64,000 nucleotides of DNA from Haloarcula mannanilytica (GCF_005406125.1 NZ_BIXZ01000001.1:1054001-1118000); one strand, 5' to 3'; counted from the first letter of the stretch, positions 24,345-34,725 are shown. Notes: generated by a model not told the origin, from the letters alone. Program-made: numbers and translations.

Positions 24345-25271
24345 CTATTCACTAACTTCCTGCCGCAAATCGCCCAGCTGCGCGACACGCTCGGCGTGGG
24401 CGTTGTGCTGGTGGATGGACTCGTCGTTGGACTGTTTCATCGTCACGATAGCGTCGTCCGCCAGGTCCGGGAACGTCTCGACGACGCCCTCGGCGAGTGC
24501 GCGAACGCAGTCCTCGACGAACTTGGCGTCTTTGTGGGCCTCGTAGGTCATGTGGTCCTCGTCGGGCCGCTTCGCGAGGTTGTAGATGCGAGCGCTCATC
24601 GAATCACGGGCGACCTTGATGAGTTCGTTCAGGTCGACTTCGGGCGCACCGTCGCTTTCGACGGTGAGCGTGGCGTGGCCCCGCTGCGAGTGGCCGGCCT
24701 GCGGGTTAGCTTCGAGGAACTCCTCGATGACATCGTCGTCCACGTCGAGCTGTTGAAGCGTCTCGCGGGCACGGGAGGCAGACATCCCCTGAGAACACGG
24801 ACAGACCGTCATCCCCGTGACGCGAGCGCCGATCTCCTCGCTCGTGCCGTCTTCGGTCGCCGTCGCCGAGGCGATGATGTCGGCGGTCGACTGCGTGGGC
24901 ATCTCTGAGGCCGGCGTGGACTCGTGGGTGACGTACTCCGCCTCCATCCGGACCTCCGCCTTCGTCGTGTAGTCGTGTTTCTCAAGTAAGAGTTCGGCTG
25001 CGTCGCCACAGACATCCTCCACTCGGTAGGCTTCCTCCGACACGGCGGTTTCCAGCGTCTCGTCGATGACCTCCATATTGCGGGACATATCCGCCCCCTT
25101 TCGCCAGGACGGCAGATCTACAAACACTTCGAACTCCGCCATGAGTACGATGGGATCGCGGTCACGACGCCCCAGTTTGACGAGTTTCTCGACGCCCGTC
25201 ACACCGACGCGATTGAGACCGACCGTTACGTCCGGACTCGACGCCTGCACGTCCGGGAGTTGCTGACTCAT
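24345..25271 (-). CDS. mptA: GTP cyclohydrolase MptA
   Basis: 308 residues; the Fe(II)-dependent enzyme converts GTP to 7,8-dihydro-D-neopterin 2',3'-cyclic phosphate, the first step of methanopterin/tetrahydrofolate-type pterin and related cofactor biosynthesis in archaea. The metal-site motif CPCSQGMS (157-164) and the surrounding VTGMTV are exact, as are [18 protein letters not shown] and [19 protein letters not shown]. The ATG at 25271 is preceded by AGGAG at a good ribosome-binding distance; two codons upstream a GTG could also start. Whole-length agreement with haloarchaeal MptA, as I recall it, makes this secure. Confidence 0.95.
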   Translation of the reverse strand: MSQQLPDVQASSPDVTVGLNRVGVTGVEKLVKLGRRDRDPIVLMAEFEVFVDLPSWRKGADMSRNMEVIDETLETAVSEEAYRVEDVCGDAAELLLEKHDYTTKAEVRMEAEYVTHESTPASEMPTQSTADIIASATATEDGTSEEIGARVTGMTVCPCSQGMSASRARETLQQLDVDDDVIEEFLEANPQAGHSQRGHATLTVESDGAPEVDLNELIKVARDSMSARIYNLAKRPDEDHMTYEAHKDAKFVEDCVRALAEGVVETFPDLADDAIVTMKQSNDESIHQHNAHAERVAQLGDLRQEVSE

Positions 25272-25366
25272 TGCCACTCCTAGGGGGGAGAATCGGTTAG
25301 TGCTTTCGAAAGGGTAGGCGGGTCACCGTGAGCCGCGCCGCCACGAGACCGACCGCGCCGAGCCAG

Positions 25367-25966
25367 TTACGGCCGCGTGTTGTCCGACATCGCTTCGCCC
25401 GTCTCGAAGTCCCGGAACAGCATCTCGAAGTCCGTGGCGTCGAAGGAGTCGGTGATCTCGTCAAGTTCGTCCCGCACCTCCGAGATCTCGGCTTTTAGGT
25501 CGGCGAACTCCTCGCTCTCCTCGAGGACGGCCTCCGGTTTCGAGGACTCCAGGGCGGCGTATTTCGCCGTGAGGGAGTAACACTCCCGGAGTCGCTCCTC
25601 GTAATCGGCGTACAGAAGCAGCTGCTCGATTGTCTCGAACAGTTCCGCTTTCGACACCGGCTTGATGACGTAATCGTCAAAGGGCATCTCGATGATATCG
25701 AAGCCGGGATCCACCGCGGTCACCATCGCGACACGGGTCTCGTAGCGTTTCTCGCGGATCGCCGAGAGGACCTCGTCGCCGGAGAGGTCCGGCATCCGTC
25801 GGTCCAGCAAGACGACATCGATAGCGGAATCTAACGCCGAGAGGGCCGCCTCACCACTGTATGCCGTCTCGACCGCGTACCGGTCGCGTAACTGTTCCGC
25901 GTACACGTCGGCCACCTCTGGCTCGTCATCGACCACGAGGATTTTCGCTCGCCGACCCTTTGTCAT
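25367..25966 (-). CDS. HalX-domain response regulator
   Basis: 199 residues. Receiver domain (1-122) with D13-D14 acidic pair, phosphoacceptor D55 in LLDRRMPD and the conserved Lys in YVIKPVS (about 103). The C-terminal part is a predicted coiled coil ending in the HalX domain (DATDFEMLFRDFETG). No DNA-binding domain is present, so it probably signals by protein contact, as is common in haloarchaea. The cognate histidine kinase is not in the window. Confidence 0.88.
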   Translation of the reverse strand: MTKGRRAKILVVDDEPEVADVYAEQLRDRYAVETAYSGEAALSALDSAIDVVLLDRRMPDLSGDEVLSAIREKRYETRVAMVTAVDPGFDIIEMPFDDYVIKPVSKAELFETIEQLLLYADYEERLRECYSLTAKYAALESSKPEAVLEESEEFADLKAEISEVRDELDEITDSFDATDFEMLFRDFETGEAMSDNTRP

Positions 25967-26040
25967 TACCTAGCAGGTTTTAGATAGGATTTGAAAAGGG
26001 TTCCGGCCATCTCACCCAGCCTTACCTGATTTACCAAGCG

Positions 26041-27078
26041 CTACTGGCCGACAATGTCGTCGTACCGTGCGCCGGTCTGTTTGAGCGTCGCCGTCGAGTA
26101 CAGCCGGTCGTGGTCGTAGGGGAGATGTTCGGTCGCGAGTTCGTCGATTTTCCGGTCGACGACGGCGGCTTCGCGGCCGTGAATCATGGTAAAGAGGTTG
26201 TACTGCCAGTCCTGGTCCGGGCGCCGTGGCCGGTGATAACAGAGCGTGACATATGGAAGTTCGCCGACAGCTTCGCCACGCTCGTCAAGAGCCTCGTCTG
26301 GCACATCCCAGACGACCATGCAGTTGTTGTCGAACCCGGTATCGATGTGGTTGACGACACAGCCGATGCGCTTGATACAGCCGGTTCGGCGGAGCCGCTT
26401 GATAGCTGAAAGGACTTCGGTCACGTCGGCGTCGACGGCCGCCGCTACCTCCCGATAGGGTGTCGCGACGAGCGGGAAACCGCTTTGGATCTCAAGCAGG
26501 AGCCGTCGGTCCAGTTCCGAGAGGTCGACGGCGGCGTCTTCGCTTATCCGGGTCGCACTGGCGTCAGTTGTCTCCAAACTCTCCCGTGCGAACCGGTCCC
26601 CGTTGACGACCGGAAACTCCAGGTCGATGTAGTAGTCCGTCAGCATCGGCAAGACGAGCACCGGACAACCGGTTCGGGCCTCGATGTCGGCAAGAATCTC
26701 GTCCCGCCGCTGTCGGGACCCTGCGGTGACGACGAACCACATGTTCCATTCGTGGTCGCGGGCGTAGTTGTGGTTCACCTGCCGGTACCCGTTGATGATC
26801 TCGGCCACCTCGTCGAACCGCGCCTCAGGGGCGCTGACAGCAGCCAGCGTCGAGGAGCCGATAACCGGCGGATTGAGGACCGGGCCGAACCGACGGAAGA
26901 TGCCATCGTCACGGAGCGCAGTAACGCGGTCGAGTGCCGTCTCAGCCGAGACCCCCAGCGCGTCACCGACAGCCTCGAACGGACGTTCCTGAATCGGGAA
27001 GTCGCTCTGGAACTCGTCGATGAGCGCGGCATCTACCTCGTCGATCCGCTCGCGCCACTCGCCCGACTGGAGACTCAT
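26041..27078 (-). CDS. Fused siroheme decarboxylase (AhbA-AhbB type, Lrp/AsnC fold)
   Basis: 345 residues made of two related halves, each an Lrp/AsnC-like winged helix plus RAM-like domain (about 10-175 and 183-345). The first half carries NHNYARDHEWNMWFVV (102-117), the second CYHRPRRPDQDWQYNLFTMIHG (positions noted by the motif; the two conserved catalytic-site sequences of AhbA and AhbB). The complex decarboxylates siroheme to 12,18-didecarboxysiroheme in the alternative heme b pathway. Annotation as an Lrp regulator would be a mistake. The two subunits occur here in a single chain. No other heme gene is in the window. Confidence 0.8.
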   Translation of the reverse strand: MSLQSGEWRERIDEVDAALIDEFQSDFPIQERPFEAVGDALGVSAETALDRVTALRDDGIFRRFGPVLNPPVIGSSTLAAVSAPEARFDEVAEIINGYRQVNHNYARDHEWNMWFVVTAGSRQRRDEILADIEARTGCPVLVLPMLTDYYIDLEFPVVNGDRFARESLETTDASATRISEDAAVDLSELDRRLLLEIQSGFPLVATPYREVAAAVDADVTEVLSAIKRLRRTGCIKRIGCVVNHIDTGFDNNCMVVWDVPDEALDERGEAVGELPYVTLCYHRPRRPDQDWQYNLFTMIHGREAAVVDRKIDELATEHLPYDHDRLYSTATLKQTGARYDDIVGQ

Positions 27079-27187
27079 TAGTTTCGGTTAGGAGTGTAGT
27101 CGTGTATCCCTTTCGGGAACCGGGCGTGTTCTCGCAAAATGGGAATGAAGCACAGGGGCTTTTGAACTCGCGCCCGAACGGGTTCGC

Positions 27188-28273
27188 ATGGCACAAGCGA
27201 CCCGGGAATACGGTGAATGGCCGCTCAAACGACTCATGACGGAAGTCGTCGGCTCCGGACATAAATCGGCCGACGACATGACGCGGACACAGGCCCGGGA
27301 AGCGTTCCAGCGCATCCTCGGCGGCGAACCGGATCACACGACGCTTGGCGCGTTCTGGCTCGCCAATCGCTGGAAACGCAACACCCCCGAGGAACTGGGT
27401 GGGTACGTCGACGTAATGGCCGAAGAATCGGTCGAGACGGCGACCCCCGAAGCCGACCCCGTCGATTGCGGGGCGAACTACGACGGCAAAGGCCGGTCCG
27501 CGATTCTCGGCGTCGGCGCGGGCGTCGTCGCTGCTGCCGCCGGCACACCCGTCGTCGTCCACTCGGGCGACCGTGTCCCCACACAGAAGCAGGACGCCTA
27601 CAAACACGTCCTGGACGAACTCGGCGTCCGGACCGAAATCGAACCGAGCGAGAGCGCCGATATGGTCGATGAAGTCGGTTTCGGCTTCTACTACCAGCCG
27701 GCGTTCAACCCTGGCATCGACGCCCTGTTCGAGCGCCGCGACAACATGGGCGTTCGGACATTCGTCAACACCGTCGAAACGCTCGCGAACCCGGCCAACG
27801 CCAGCGTCCACCTCGGGAGTTTCTATCACCTCGCGTTCGCAAAGAAGATGGTCCGTACGCTCAAGGAATCCGAGACCAGCACCGTCGAACGGGCGCTGTT
27901 CTTCCAGGGAATGGAAGGCTACGACGACGTTCGTCCCGGGGAGACCGTCGTCGCAGAGTGGCCCGTCGAGGGCGACGAGTCCGACGACGAGGACATCGCG
28001 GACTTCGAGATCCGTACCGGCGAGTACGGGATGGATATCGAGAGCGAGGACCTGCAGGTCGATGACGTGGCCGAAGAGTCGGCGGCGATAACCGAGGCCG
28101 TGTTGACCGGCGAGCGCGAGGACGGTTTCGCTGACGCCGTTGCGCTCAACGCAGCGCTCCGCATCTACGCCCGCGAGGACGCTGACAGCATTCAGGACGG
28201 ACTTGAACAGGCCCGTGACGTTATTGCCGACGGCAGTGCGGCGGACACGCTCGACGAGCTCCGGTCCTTCTAA
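27188..28273 (+). CDS. TrpD2-like glycosyltransferase-fold protein (not anthranilate phosphoribosyltransferase)
   Basis: 361 residues with the two-domain fold of anthranilate phosphoribosyltransferase: helical N-terminus REAFQRILGGEPDHTTLGAFWLANRWK and a core VDCGANYDGKGRSAILGVGAGVVAAAAG. The canonical TrpD GTGGD phosphoribosyl-pyrophosphate motif is replaced by CGANYDG, which is typical of TrpD2/YbiB-like relatives that bind nucleic acid or other ligands. So it is unlikely to make phosphoribosyl anthranilate. No trp genes are close. Function uncertain. Confidence 0.7.
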   Translation: MAQATREYGEWPLKRLMTEVVGSGHKSADDMTRTQAREAFQRILGGEPDHTTLGAFWLANRWKRNTPEELGGYVDVMAEESVETATPEADPVDCGANYDGKGRSAILGVGAGVVAAAAGTPVVVHSGDRVPTQKQDAYKHVLDELGVRTEIEPSESADMVDEVGFGFYYQPAFNPGIDALFERRDNMGVRTFVNTVETLANPANASVHLGSFYHLAFAKKMVRTLKESETSTVERALFFQGMEGYDDVRPGETVVAEWPVEGDESDDEDIADFEIRTGEYGMDIESEDLQVDDVAEESAAITEAVLTGEREDGFADAVALNAALRIYAREDADSIQDGLEQARDVIADGSAADTLDELRSF

Positions 28274-28331
28274 TCTGACAACGGAGCCACGGAGCGGAAC
28301 CCACTTTTGTCGAACGGGCCAATATGTTCCG

Positions 28332-29264
28332 ATGGGACGACACGCCAGCGCTCGTGACAGCAGTGGGTGGACGGTACCCGCGTCGGCGACGCCGGGAACC
28401 CACGAGCTGGTCGACACCAACGGAATCAGGCTCCACGCCGTTACCGCCGGACCGCCGGACGGCGATCTCGTCGTCCTGCTACACGGCTTCCCGGAGTTCT
28501 GGTACGCCTGGAAACACCAGCTTCCGGCACTCGCCGACGCCGGCTACCGCGTGGTCGCGCCGGACCTCCGGGGCTACAACCACTCCGACAAGCCCGACGG
28601 CGTCGCGGCGTACCACATCGACGAACTGGTCGCCGACGTTGCGGGCCTCGTCTCGGCGTTCGACCGCGAGCAGGCCCACGTGGTTGGTCACGACTGGGGC
28701 GGCCTGGTGGCCTGGCAGACCGCTATCGACCGCCCCGCTGTCGTCGACCGGCTGGCAGTGCTGAACGCTCCACATCCGACCGCCTACGAGCGGCACCTCC
28801 GTCGCTCGCCCGACCAGCTCCTGCGCTCGTGGTACGTGCTGTACTTCCAGCTCCCGGTCCTGCCGGAACTCGGCCTCCGCTGGAACGATTTCGCCCTGCT
28901 ACAGCGGATGCTAACGAAGGGCCCGACCCGCCCCGACGCGTTCACTGAAACGGACATCGAGCGGTACAAGCGAGCGCTCGGTCAGCCGGGCGCGCTGACG
29001 GCGGCGATTAACTACTACCGGGCGCTCGCCCGTCGGAACGCGAAGCTAACGCTCACGCAGGGCGGCGTCGGCGACCGCCCGGTAGCGGCTCCGACACTTC
29101 TGATCTGGGGCGTGCAGGACGACGCGCTATCGCTTTCACTGACCGATGGCCTCGACGAGTGGGTCCCGGACTGTCGGGTCGAGCGGCTCCCGGCGGCGAG
29201 CCACTGGGTCCAGTTCGACGCCCCTGAGCAGGTGTCGAAGCACCTGCTGTCACACTTGCCGTAG
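28332..29264 (+). CDS. Alpha/beta hydrolase, epoxide hydrolase-like
   Basis: 310 residues. Oxyanion-hole motif HGFPE (51-55), nucleophile D121 in GHDWGG and a terminal catalytic His in AASHWVQFD (about 288) place it with soluble epoxide hydrolases and haloalkane dehalogenases, which use Asp as nucleophile. A lid domain of about 70 residues (145-215) is present. The usual two lid tyrosines cannot be assigned with certainty. ATG at 28332 follows a TATA-like stretch; an earlier in-frame ATG would overlap the previous gene. Substrate unknown. Confidence 0.85.
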   Translation: MGRHASARDSSGWTVPASATPGTHELVDTNGIRLHAVTAGPPDGDLVVLLHGFPEFWYAWKHQLPALADAGYRVVAPDLRGYNHSDKPDGVAAYHIDELVADVAGLVSAFDREQAHVVGHDWGGLVAWQTAIDRPAVVDRLAVLNAPHPTAYERHLRRSPDQLLRSWYVLYFQLPVLPELGLRWNDFALLQRMLTKGPTRPDAFTETDIERYKRALGQPGALTAAINYYRALARRNAKLTLTQGGVGDRPVAAPTLLIWGVQDDALSLSLTDGLDEWVPDCRVERLPAASHWVQFDAPEQVSKHLLSHLP

Positions 29265-29441
29265 CCCGCAGTGGCGAACAGCCGACACTCCCGTTCGCGT
29301 GGCGGCGTGTCGGACACCCGCTTGACGCCACGCGGTCGCTAGTTAGGACATAGCGGGCGTGGCTTCGGTCTGGTATATCAATGTCCGGGTCGTGGCCGTG
29401 TAGTAAGCAGGCTTTTCTGCCGGGCTTCCCTCCGACCGAGT

Positions 29442-29990
29442 ATGAGCGACCTGACCGCGACCCTCCACACGACAGAGGGCGAGATCGATGTCGAACTGTA
29501 CGACGAGCGCGTGCCGACTACCGTCGAGAACTTCGTCGGCCTGGCCGAAGGGGCCGACGACTACGACGGCACCGAAATCGGGCCGGGAACCGGCGCGTGG
29601 GAAGACCCCGAATCCGGCGAAAAGCGCATCGACCCGCTGTACACCGACATCGAGATTCACCGCATTATCGAGAATTTCATGATCCAGATGGGCGACCCGA
29701 CCGGCACCGGCCGCGGCGGCCCCGGCTACTCCTTTGACGACGAGTTCCACGACGACCTCAGCCACGACGGCCCGGGCGTCCTCAGCATGGCCAACAGCGG
29801 CCCGAACACCAACGGCTCGCAGTTCTTCATCACGCTCGACGCCCAGCCCCACCTCGACGGCAAGCACGCCGTCTTCGGGAAAGTCATCGACGGGATGGAG
29901 GTCGTCGAGTCAATCGGCAGCGTCGACACCGACCGCAACGACGCGCCGACCGAGGAGATGCTGCTCGAATCGGTCGAGATTCACCGATAA
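29442..29990 (+). CDS. ppiA: Cyclophilin-type peptidyl-prolyl cis-trans isomerase
   Basis: 182 residues, a complete cyclophilin domain without signal peptide. Core motifs: [21 protein letters not shown], then [20 protein letters not shown] with the catalytic Arg and Gln, then [19 protein letters not shown] and [14 protein letters not shown]. It speeds proline isomerisation during protein folding in the cytoplasm. The acidic surface is typical of halophiles. Monocistronic, convergent with the following permease gene. Confidence 0.95.
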   Translation: MSDLTATLHTTEGEIDVELYDERVPTTVENFVGLAEGADDYDGTEIGPGTGAWEDPESGEKRIDPLYTDIEIHRIIENFMIQMGDPTGTGRGGPGYSFDDEFHDDLSHDGPGVLSMANSGPNTNGSQFFITLDAQPHLDGKHAVFGKVIDGMEVVESIGSVDTDRNDAPTEEMLLESVEIHR

Positions 29991-30006
29991 CCGGCCTGAG
30001 ACCGAG

Positions 30007-32343
30007 CTAGTTCCAGTCGGGGCTCGACCCCTGTTTCGGGCTGGACCGTGATAACCGCTTTCTGAGATACCGTGCGACCGGGAACAGCCGTTCGCTCAGC
30101 CGGCCGGAGACGCCGGTCTGGCTGGCATATACTAGGACCGGCACGTCCCGTTCAGCGGCGAGGGCGATGACCTCGTCCGGCGTGCTCCCGAACAAGGCCT
30201 GCCTGAGCCAGCGGTCTCGGGACGCGCCGATGACCAGCACCCCGCCGTTCTCTGCTGCGGTTTCGACGAGGCCGTCTGCAACGGAACCGGCCCGGACATT
30301 GTGGACCTGTGTCGTCTCGACGCCTTCGAGCGCGTCGAGCGTCGTCCCCGAGGCCTCGTTGGACCCTTCGTCTTCGGTGCTGACGTTGATGAGATGGAGT
30401 TCGCTCCCCCGTTGACCGAGCGCGTTCACGAGCGGGAGCACAGCCTGGTGGTGCGGACCACCGCCCGCACCGATGTTGATCACGTCGAGGTCGTCTGCCG
30501 TGGTCGCCTGGTCGGCGAAGAATACGTCGCAGGGCGCTTCGCGCTCGACGGTCTCGGTCACGTCCTGATGGCGCTCGGGATACCCCATGAGAATTAGGTC
30601 GGCGTCGTCGTCGCGTGCCGTCTGGAGAATGTCGAAGGCAACGTCCCGACAGGTGTGGCCTTCGATGAACAGTTCGGCTCCGTAGTCGTTCTCGTCCAGT
30701 TCCGACCGAATGCGCTCAGTTCGTGCCTTCGCGGTGTCCTGCACGGATTCCCAGGGCGTCTGGTCGGGGACCTGCGTCACGTTGAGGACGTGGACGATGG
30801 GGTCCTCGTCGGACACCTTCGCGAGCGCTGCCGCGAGTTCGACGTAGCGGACGGCGCGGTCCGGGCGCGCGACGGGGACGAGCACGCGGAAGCCGCCGGC
30901 GTCGGCAGGTGCTTCGGTTTCGGTTCCCTCCACCGCCCCGCGCGACGCCGGTGTCTCCGGGACAACCTCGCGGAGCAGGTCCTCGGTCTCTGGCGCGCCG
31001 CCCCAGGCGAGGTACGCGACGACCATCGCGGCCGTCAGCACCAGCCCGGTCACGACCCCCTTCGGCGGGAGGTTGTAGATGAGTCCGAGGTTCGCGAGCA
31101 CACCGATGACCGGCACGATCGGAACGCCGGGGACCCGAAAGCCTCGCGTGATGTCCGGGAACCGCCGCCGAGAGTAGATGAGCGCGACGTTGACGACGGC
31201 CAGCGGCAAGAGGAGGTTCAGCGTCGCGAAGCCGGTCAGGGCGTTCAGCCCCAGGTGGAGGCCGAGCCCGGCGAGCAGGCCGCCCTCCGCCGGGAACAGC
31301 GCGATGAAGAACACGATGAGCGCGACGATGGTCACCGTCGCGGTCGCCACGCTCCAGGACGGCGTCCCGTAGTCCGGGTGGATGCGCGAGAACCGCCGCG
31401 GGGCCTGTCCGCGGGTGCCCATCAGCGAGCCGATGCTGCTCGCGGCGAGGATCGACGCGTTCGAAGCCGACACCATCGAGAAGATGGCCCCGGCGACGAT
31501 TAGGCTCTCACCGATGCTGCCGAGGAACGAGGCGGCGACCCGGCCCATTGCGGTCTCGCCCTCCTGTGCGATGACCTCCGCGGGAATCGGAGAGTTCACC
31601 ATCGCGATAATCACGAACGCGTAGAGGACGGTGACTGTAAGCATGCTCGCGGCGATGGCACGGGGAACGGTCCGCTTTGGCTCGATTATCTCGCCCGCGC
31701 TGGCCGCGATAGCCGAGAAACCGAAGAACGTGATGAACGCCAGCGCGGAGATCGTGAGGATGTCGACGGGGCCGCCCCCGAAGTTCGCCGCGAACTTCCC
31801 GACGGCCACCGAGGGGCCACGGAAGGCGAACGCGCCGCCGATGAACGCGAACAGGACGGCGACCTTCGCGCCCGTGACGATGAGCTGAAAGCTCCCGCTT
31901 TCTTCCGTCCCGCGTGCGTTGAGGGTCCCGAGCAGGAGCGCCGTCGCCACACCGGCAGTGCCGTGTGGCAGGAAGTGAAGCGATTCAGGGAGGATGAAGC
32001 GGACGACCCACTCGTCCATCGTGGCGAGATAGAACGCCGTCGTGCCTGTGTAGCCGAGAAACAGCGACATCCCGATGCTGTAGGTTAGCAGGTCTCGGTC
32101 CTCGAAGGTCCGCGAACAGAAGAGGTAGCCGCCGCCGTTCTCGGAGTAGACGGACGCGAACTCGGAGTACGCGGCGGCGGTGACACCCGCGATGACGGCG
32201 GCGATGACGAACGCGATGACTGCGCTCGACCCAATCGCTGCGACGGCGGTCCCCGACAGCGAGAAAATTCCAGCAGCGATCATCGTTCCCAACCCGATCG
32301 CGAACGCGATCTTGAAGTCTAGCGTTCGGGTGTGCTCAACCAT
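30007..32343 (-). CDS. APC-family amino acid permease fused to two universal stress domains
   Basis: 778 residues: an APC transporter of about 12 membrane helices (1-460), then two UspA domains (about 485-620 and 625-770). The permease has the IGLGTMIAAGIFSLSG first helix and the EIIEPKRTVPRAI loop. The Usp parts contain VRYVELAAALAKVSDEDP and the VLVIGASRDRWLRQALFG nucleotide-binding-type loop. It is probably an amino acid or cation symporter whose activity is controlled by nucleotide or stress signals through the Usp tail; this is inference. A close relative follows upstream on the same strand. Confidence 0.85.
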   Translation of the reverse strand: MVEHTRTLDFKIAFAIGLGTMIAAGIFSLSGTAVAAIGSSAVIAFVIAAVIAGVTAAAYSEFASVYSENGGGYLFCSRTFEDRDLLTYSIGMSLFLGYTGTTAFYLATMDEWVVRFILPESLHFLPHGTAGVATALLLGTLNARGTEESGSFQLIVTGAKVAVLFAFIGGAFAFRGPSVAVGKFAANFGGGPVDILTISALAFITFFGFSAIAASAGEIIEPKRTVPRAIAASMLTVTVLYAFVIIAMVNSPIPAEVIAQEGETAMGRVAASFLGSIGESLIVAGAIFSMVSASNASILAASSIGSLMGTRGQAPRRFSRIHPDYGTPSWSVATATVTIVALIVFFIALFPAEGGLLAGLGLHLGLNALTGFATLNLLLPLAVVNVALIYSRRRFPDITRGFRVPGVPIVPVIGVLANLGLIYNLPPKGVVTGLVLTAAMVVAYLAWGGAPETEDLLREVVPETPASRGAVEGTETEAPADAGGFRVLVPVARPDRAVRYVELAAALAKVSDEDPIVHVLNVTQVPDQTPWESVQDTAKARTERIRSELDENDYGAELFIEGHTCRDVAFDILQTARDDDADLILMGYPERHQDVTETVEREAPCDVFFADQATTADDLDVINIGAGGGPHHQAVLPLVNALGQRGSELHLINVSTEDEGSNEASGTTLDALEGVETTQVHNVRAGSVADGLVETAAENGGVLVIGASRDRWLRQALFGSTPDEVIALAAERDVPVLVYASQTGVSGRLSERLFPVARYLRKRLSRSSPKQGSSPDWN

Positions 32344-32493
32344 TCGTCTGGCAACTGATTACCCCAGTCGATATGTAATAGTATCGCTCCAGTGACTTTC
32401 TGAACAGTCATCCTTGTCCCGTTTTCGGCTGTCTGGGACTTGAGGCCGCGGAGTTCCGATAATTGGCGACAGAGCAAAGCGGTTCGGACCCGC

Positions 32494-34725
32494 TCAGAAC
32501 AGCCGGTCCAGGAGCCCCCGATGTCGGTGTTTCTCGCCCAGCACGACCGTACATTCGACGTCGTCGACGACATCGAGAACGAGCGACCCGCCGACGAGTC
32601 GTCGTAACAGCCCTTCCTCTGTCGCACCGATGAGCAGGAGGGTTGCGTCTTCAGCGGCCCGCTCGATAGCTGTCTCAACGTCGCCGGTTTCGATGCGGAG
32701 TGTGGAATCTTCGAGTCCGTGGCCCTCGGCCCACGTTTCGAGGAACTGTTCTGCATCGTCGCGTTCACCGTCGTCCGCGACGTTTAGCAGCGTCACCTCG
32801 GAGCCGTACTCTGCCTGGAGCAGTTTCGCGACCGACGCCGTGAGGTCCGAGTCCGGGCCGCCGGCAGTCGGAAGCAGAATGCGCGAGGGATCGAAGCCGC
32901 GGTCGCGCATGACGAGGAAGTCACATGGGACGGATTCGGTCAGTTCGTCGATCGCCGACTCGGCGCGGCCGGGTGAGCCATGGGAGTCCGGCCCCCAGCC
33001 CATCACGACGAGATCAGCGGTGTGTGATTTGGCGGCGTCGAAAATCCCTTCGAAGGATTTGTGCGAGATAATCGTATGCGTCTCGATATCGACACCGAAC
33101 GTCTCTGCGTCTTCCCGCGCTCTGTCGAGCAGGTGTTGGGATGTCTCGTCGATCTCGTCAGAGCGTTCGGCCGCACCGGCAAGAGCCGTCTGGTCCGGCA
33201 CAGTGACGATATGTGTCGCGACGACAGTGCCGCCCCGCTGTTTCGCGATAGCGCTGGCGAGCGTGATGAGGTCCGATTCGTTTTCGGGATTTGCGAGCGG
33301 CACCATCACGCGGTAGTTTCCGCCGTCCGGCTGGACACCGGTCGCAGCGCTGACGGCGGCGTCCGGCATCGCTTCGGACCGCGAGAGGATGTACTGCGAG
33401 AGGATGCCCTGCTTCGTGGCCCGGGAGCGAGCGTACACGAAGTACCAGAGGACGGCCCCGGCGACGAGCACGGCGCTCAGGCCGATTGCCACCGGTGCGA
33501 GGAACACGATAAGCCCCAGCGAGGTCAGCGCCCCCAGAATCGGAACCACGGGGTACAGCGGGACGGTGTAATCGGGGTCGTACTCGGCCGGTTCGGCCTC
33601 GCGCATCACGATGAGGCCGATGTTCAACAGTCCGTAGATTATCAGGTGGAGCACGCTCCCCATCGAGGCGAGCGTCTCGACGGTGCCGGCGGCGATGAAC
33701 ACGAGGATGAGCCCGCCCGTCACCGCAATCGAGCGGTACGGGGTCGCAAAGCGCGGGTGAATCTCGTTGAGTGATTCGCTGACGATGCCGTCCCGGCCCA
33801 TCGCGAAGTTGATACGCGACGAGGCGAGAATCGAGGCGTTTGCCGAGGAGGCTGTCGCCAGCAGGCCGCCGAGCAACATCGCGATGGCCCCAATCGGCCC
33901 GAGAAGAATTCGTGCGACTTCGACGACAGCGATTTGTTCCGTCGGAAGCGCCTCGATGAACCCTGGCTCGACGGCGGCCGCCATCGTCAGCAGAACGAGC
34001 GCGTATATCACCGTCACGAGCAGGACGCTGCCGATGACCGCACGCGGGAGATTGACGCCGGGGTCCTGTATCTCCTCTGCGACGCTCGTGATCTGGACGA
34101 ATCCGAGATAGGAAACGAAAATGATGCCGGTGACTGCCATCGTATCGCTGAATCCGGCCGTCGGCGGGAGGTTCGCTGGGTCGGCGCGCAGGCCGCCATA
34201 GATAGTAAACACAGTCAGGATGGCGACCAGGATGATGACGATGACGTTCTGGAGCCGGCCGGTCTCCTTCGCGCCGACGTAGTTGACCGTGATGAACAGC
34301 AACGCGCCGGCCAGCGCGATGAGTTTCACCGGGTCGAGTGCGACGGGGCCAACGCCGACCGTGGCCGTGAGCCCGAATATCTGCTGGATGTACTGGCCGA
34401 AGCCGACCATATAAAACGCGGAGGCGAAGGCCAAGCCGAGCCAGTTCGCCCAGCCGGCGACGGAGCCGAACATCGGGCCGAGCGCGTGGTTGACGTAGTA
34501 GTAGGCCCCGCCGGACTTCGGCATCGCCGTTCCGAGTTCGCTCGCCGAAAACGCCGTGAGAAGTGCGATTGCGCCACCCAGCGTGAACGCGACGATAGCG
34601 AAAGAGCCGGCCTGGCTGATGGCCGCCCGGGGCAGGACGAAGATACCGGCCCCGATCATCGTCCCGACGCCGATTGTCAGCGCCGCAAGCGGGCCGATGT
34701 CCTTCGCGAGTTCCTCGTCACTCAT
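32494..34725 (-). CDS. APC-family amino acid permease fused to universal stress domains
   Basis: 743 residues with about 12 membrane helices (1-445) and a cytoplasmic Usp-type tail (about 465-743). The N-terminal helix LTIGVGTMIGAGIFVLPRAA and SVAEEIQDPGVNLPRAV loop are typical of amino acid/polyamine/organocation permeases. It overlaps the stop of the upstream UspA gene by 8 bases, so they are an operon, and it resembles its downstream neighbour in plan but not closely in sequence. Substrate unknown. Confidence 0.85.
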   Translation of the reverse strand: MSDEELAKDIGPLAALTIGVGTMIGAGIFVLPRAAISQAGSFAIVAFTLGGAIALLTAFSASELGTAMPKSGGAYYYVNHALGPMFGSVAGWANWLGLAFASAFYMVGFGQYIQQIFGLTATVGVGPVALDPVKLIALAGALLFITVNYVGAKETGRLQNVIVIILVAILTVFTIYGGLRADPANLPPTAGFSDTMAVTGIIFVSYLGFVQITSVAEEIQDPGVNLPRAVIGSVLLVTVIYALVLLTMAAAVEPGFIEALPTEQIAVVEVARILLGPIGAIAMLLGGLLATASSANASILASSRINFAMGRDGIVSESLNEIHPRFATPYRSIAVTGGLILVFIAAGTVETLASMGSVLHLIIYGLLNIGLIVMREAEPAEYDPDYTVPLYPVVPILGALTSLGLIVFLAPVAIGLSAVLVAGAVLWYFVYARSRATKQGILSQYILSRSEAMPDAAVSAATGVQPDGGNYRVMVPLANPENESDLITLASAIAKQRGGTVVATHIVTVPDQTALAGAAERSDEIDETSQHLLDRAREDAETFGVDIETHTIISHKSFEGIFDAAKSHTADLVVMGWGPDSHGSPGRAESAIDELTESVPCDFLVMRDRGFDPSRILLPTAGGPDSDLTASVAKLLQAEYGSEVTLLNVADDGERDDAEQFLETWAEGHGLEDSTLRIETGDVETAIERAAEDATLLLIGATEEGLLRRLVGGSLVLDVVDDVECTVVLGEKHRHRGLLDRLF

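Noticed and set aside
26963-28420. Open frame of 485 codons antisense to the TrpD-like gene
   Set aside because: Shadow of the real gene; no motif, and it spans promoters and ends of three genes.
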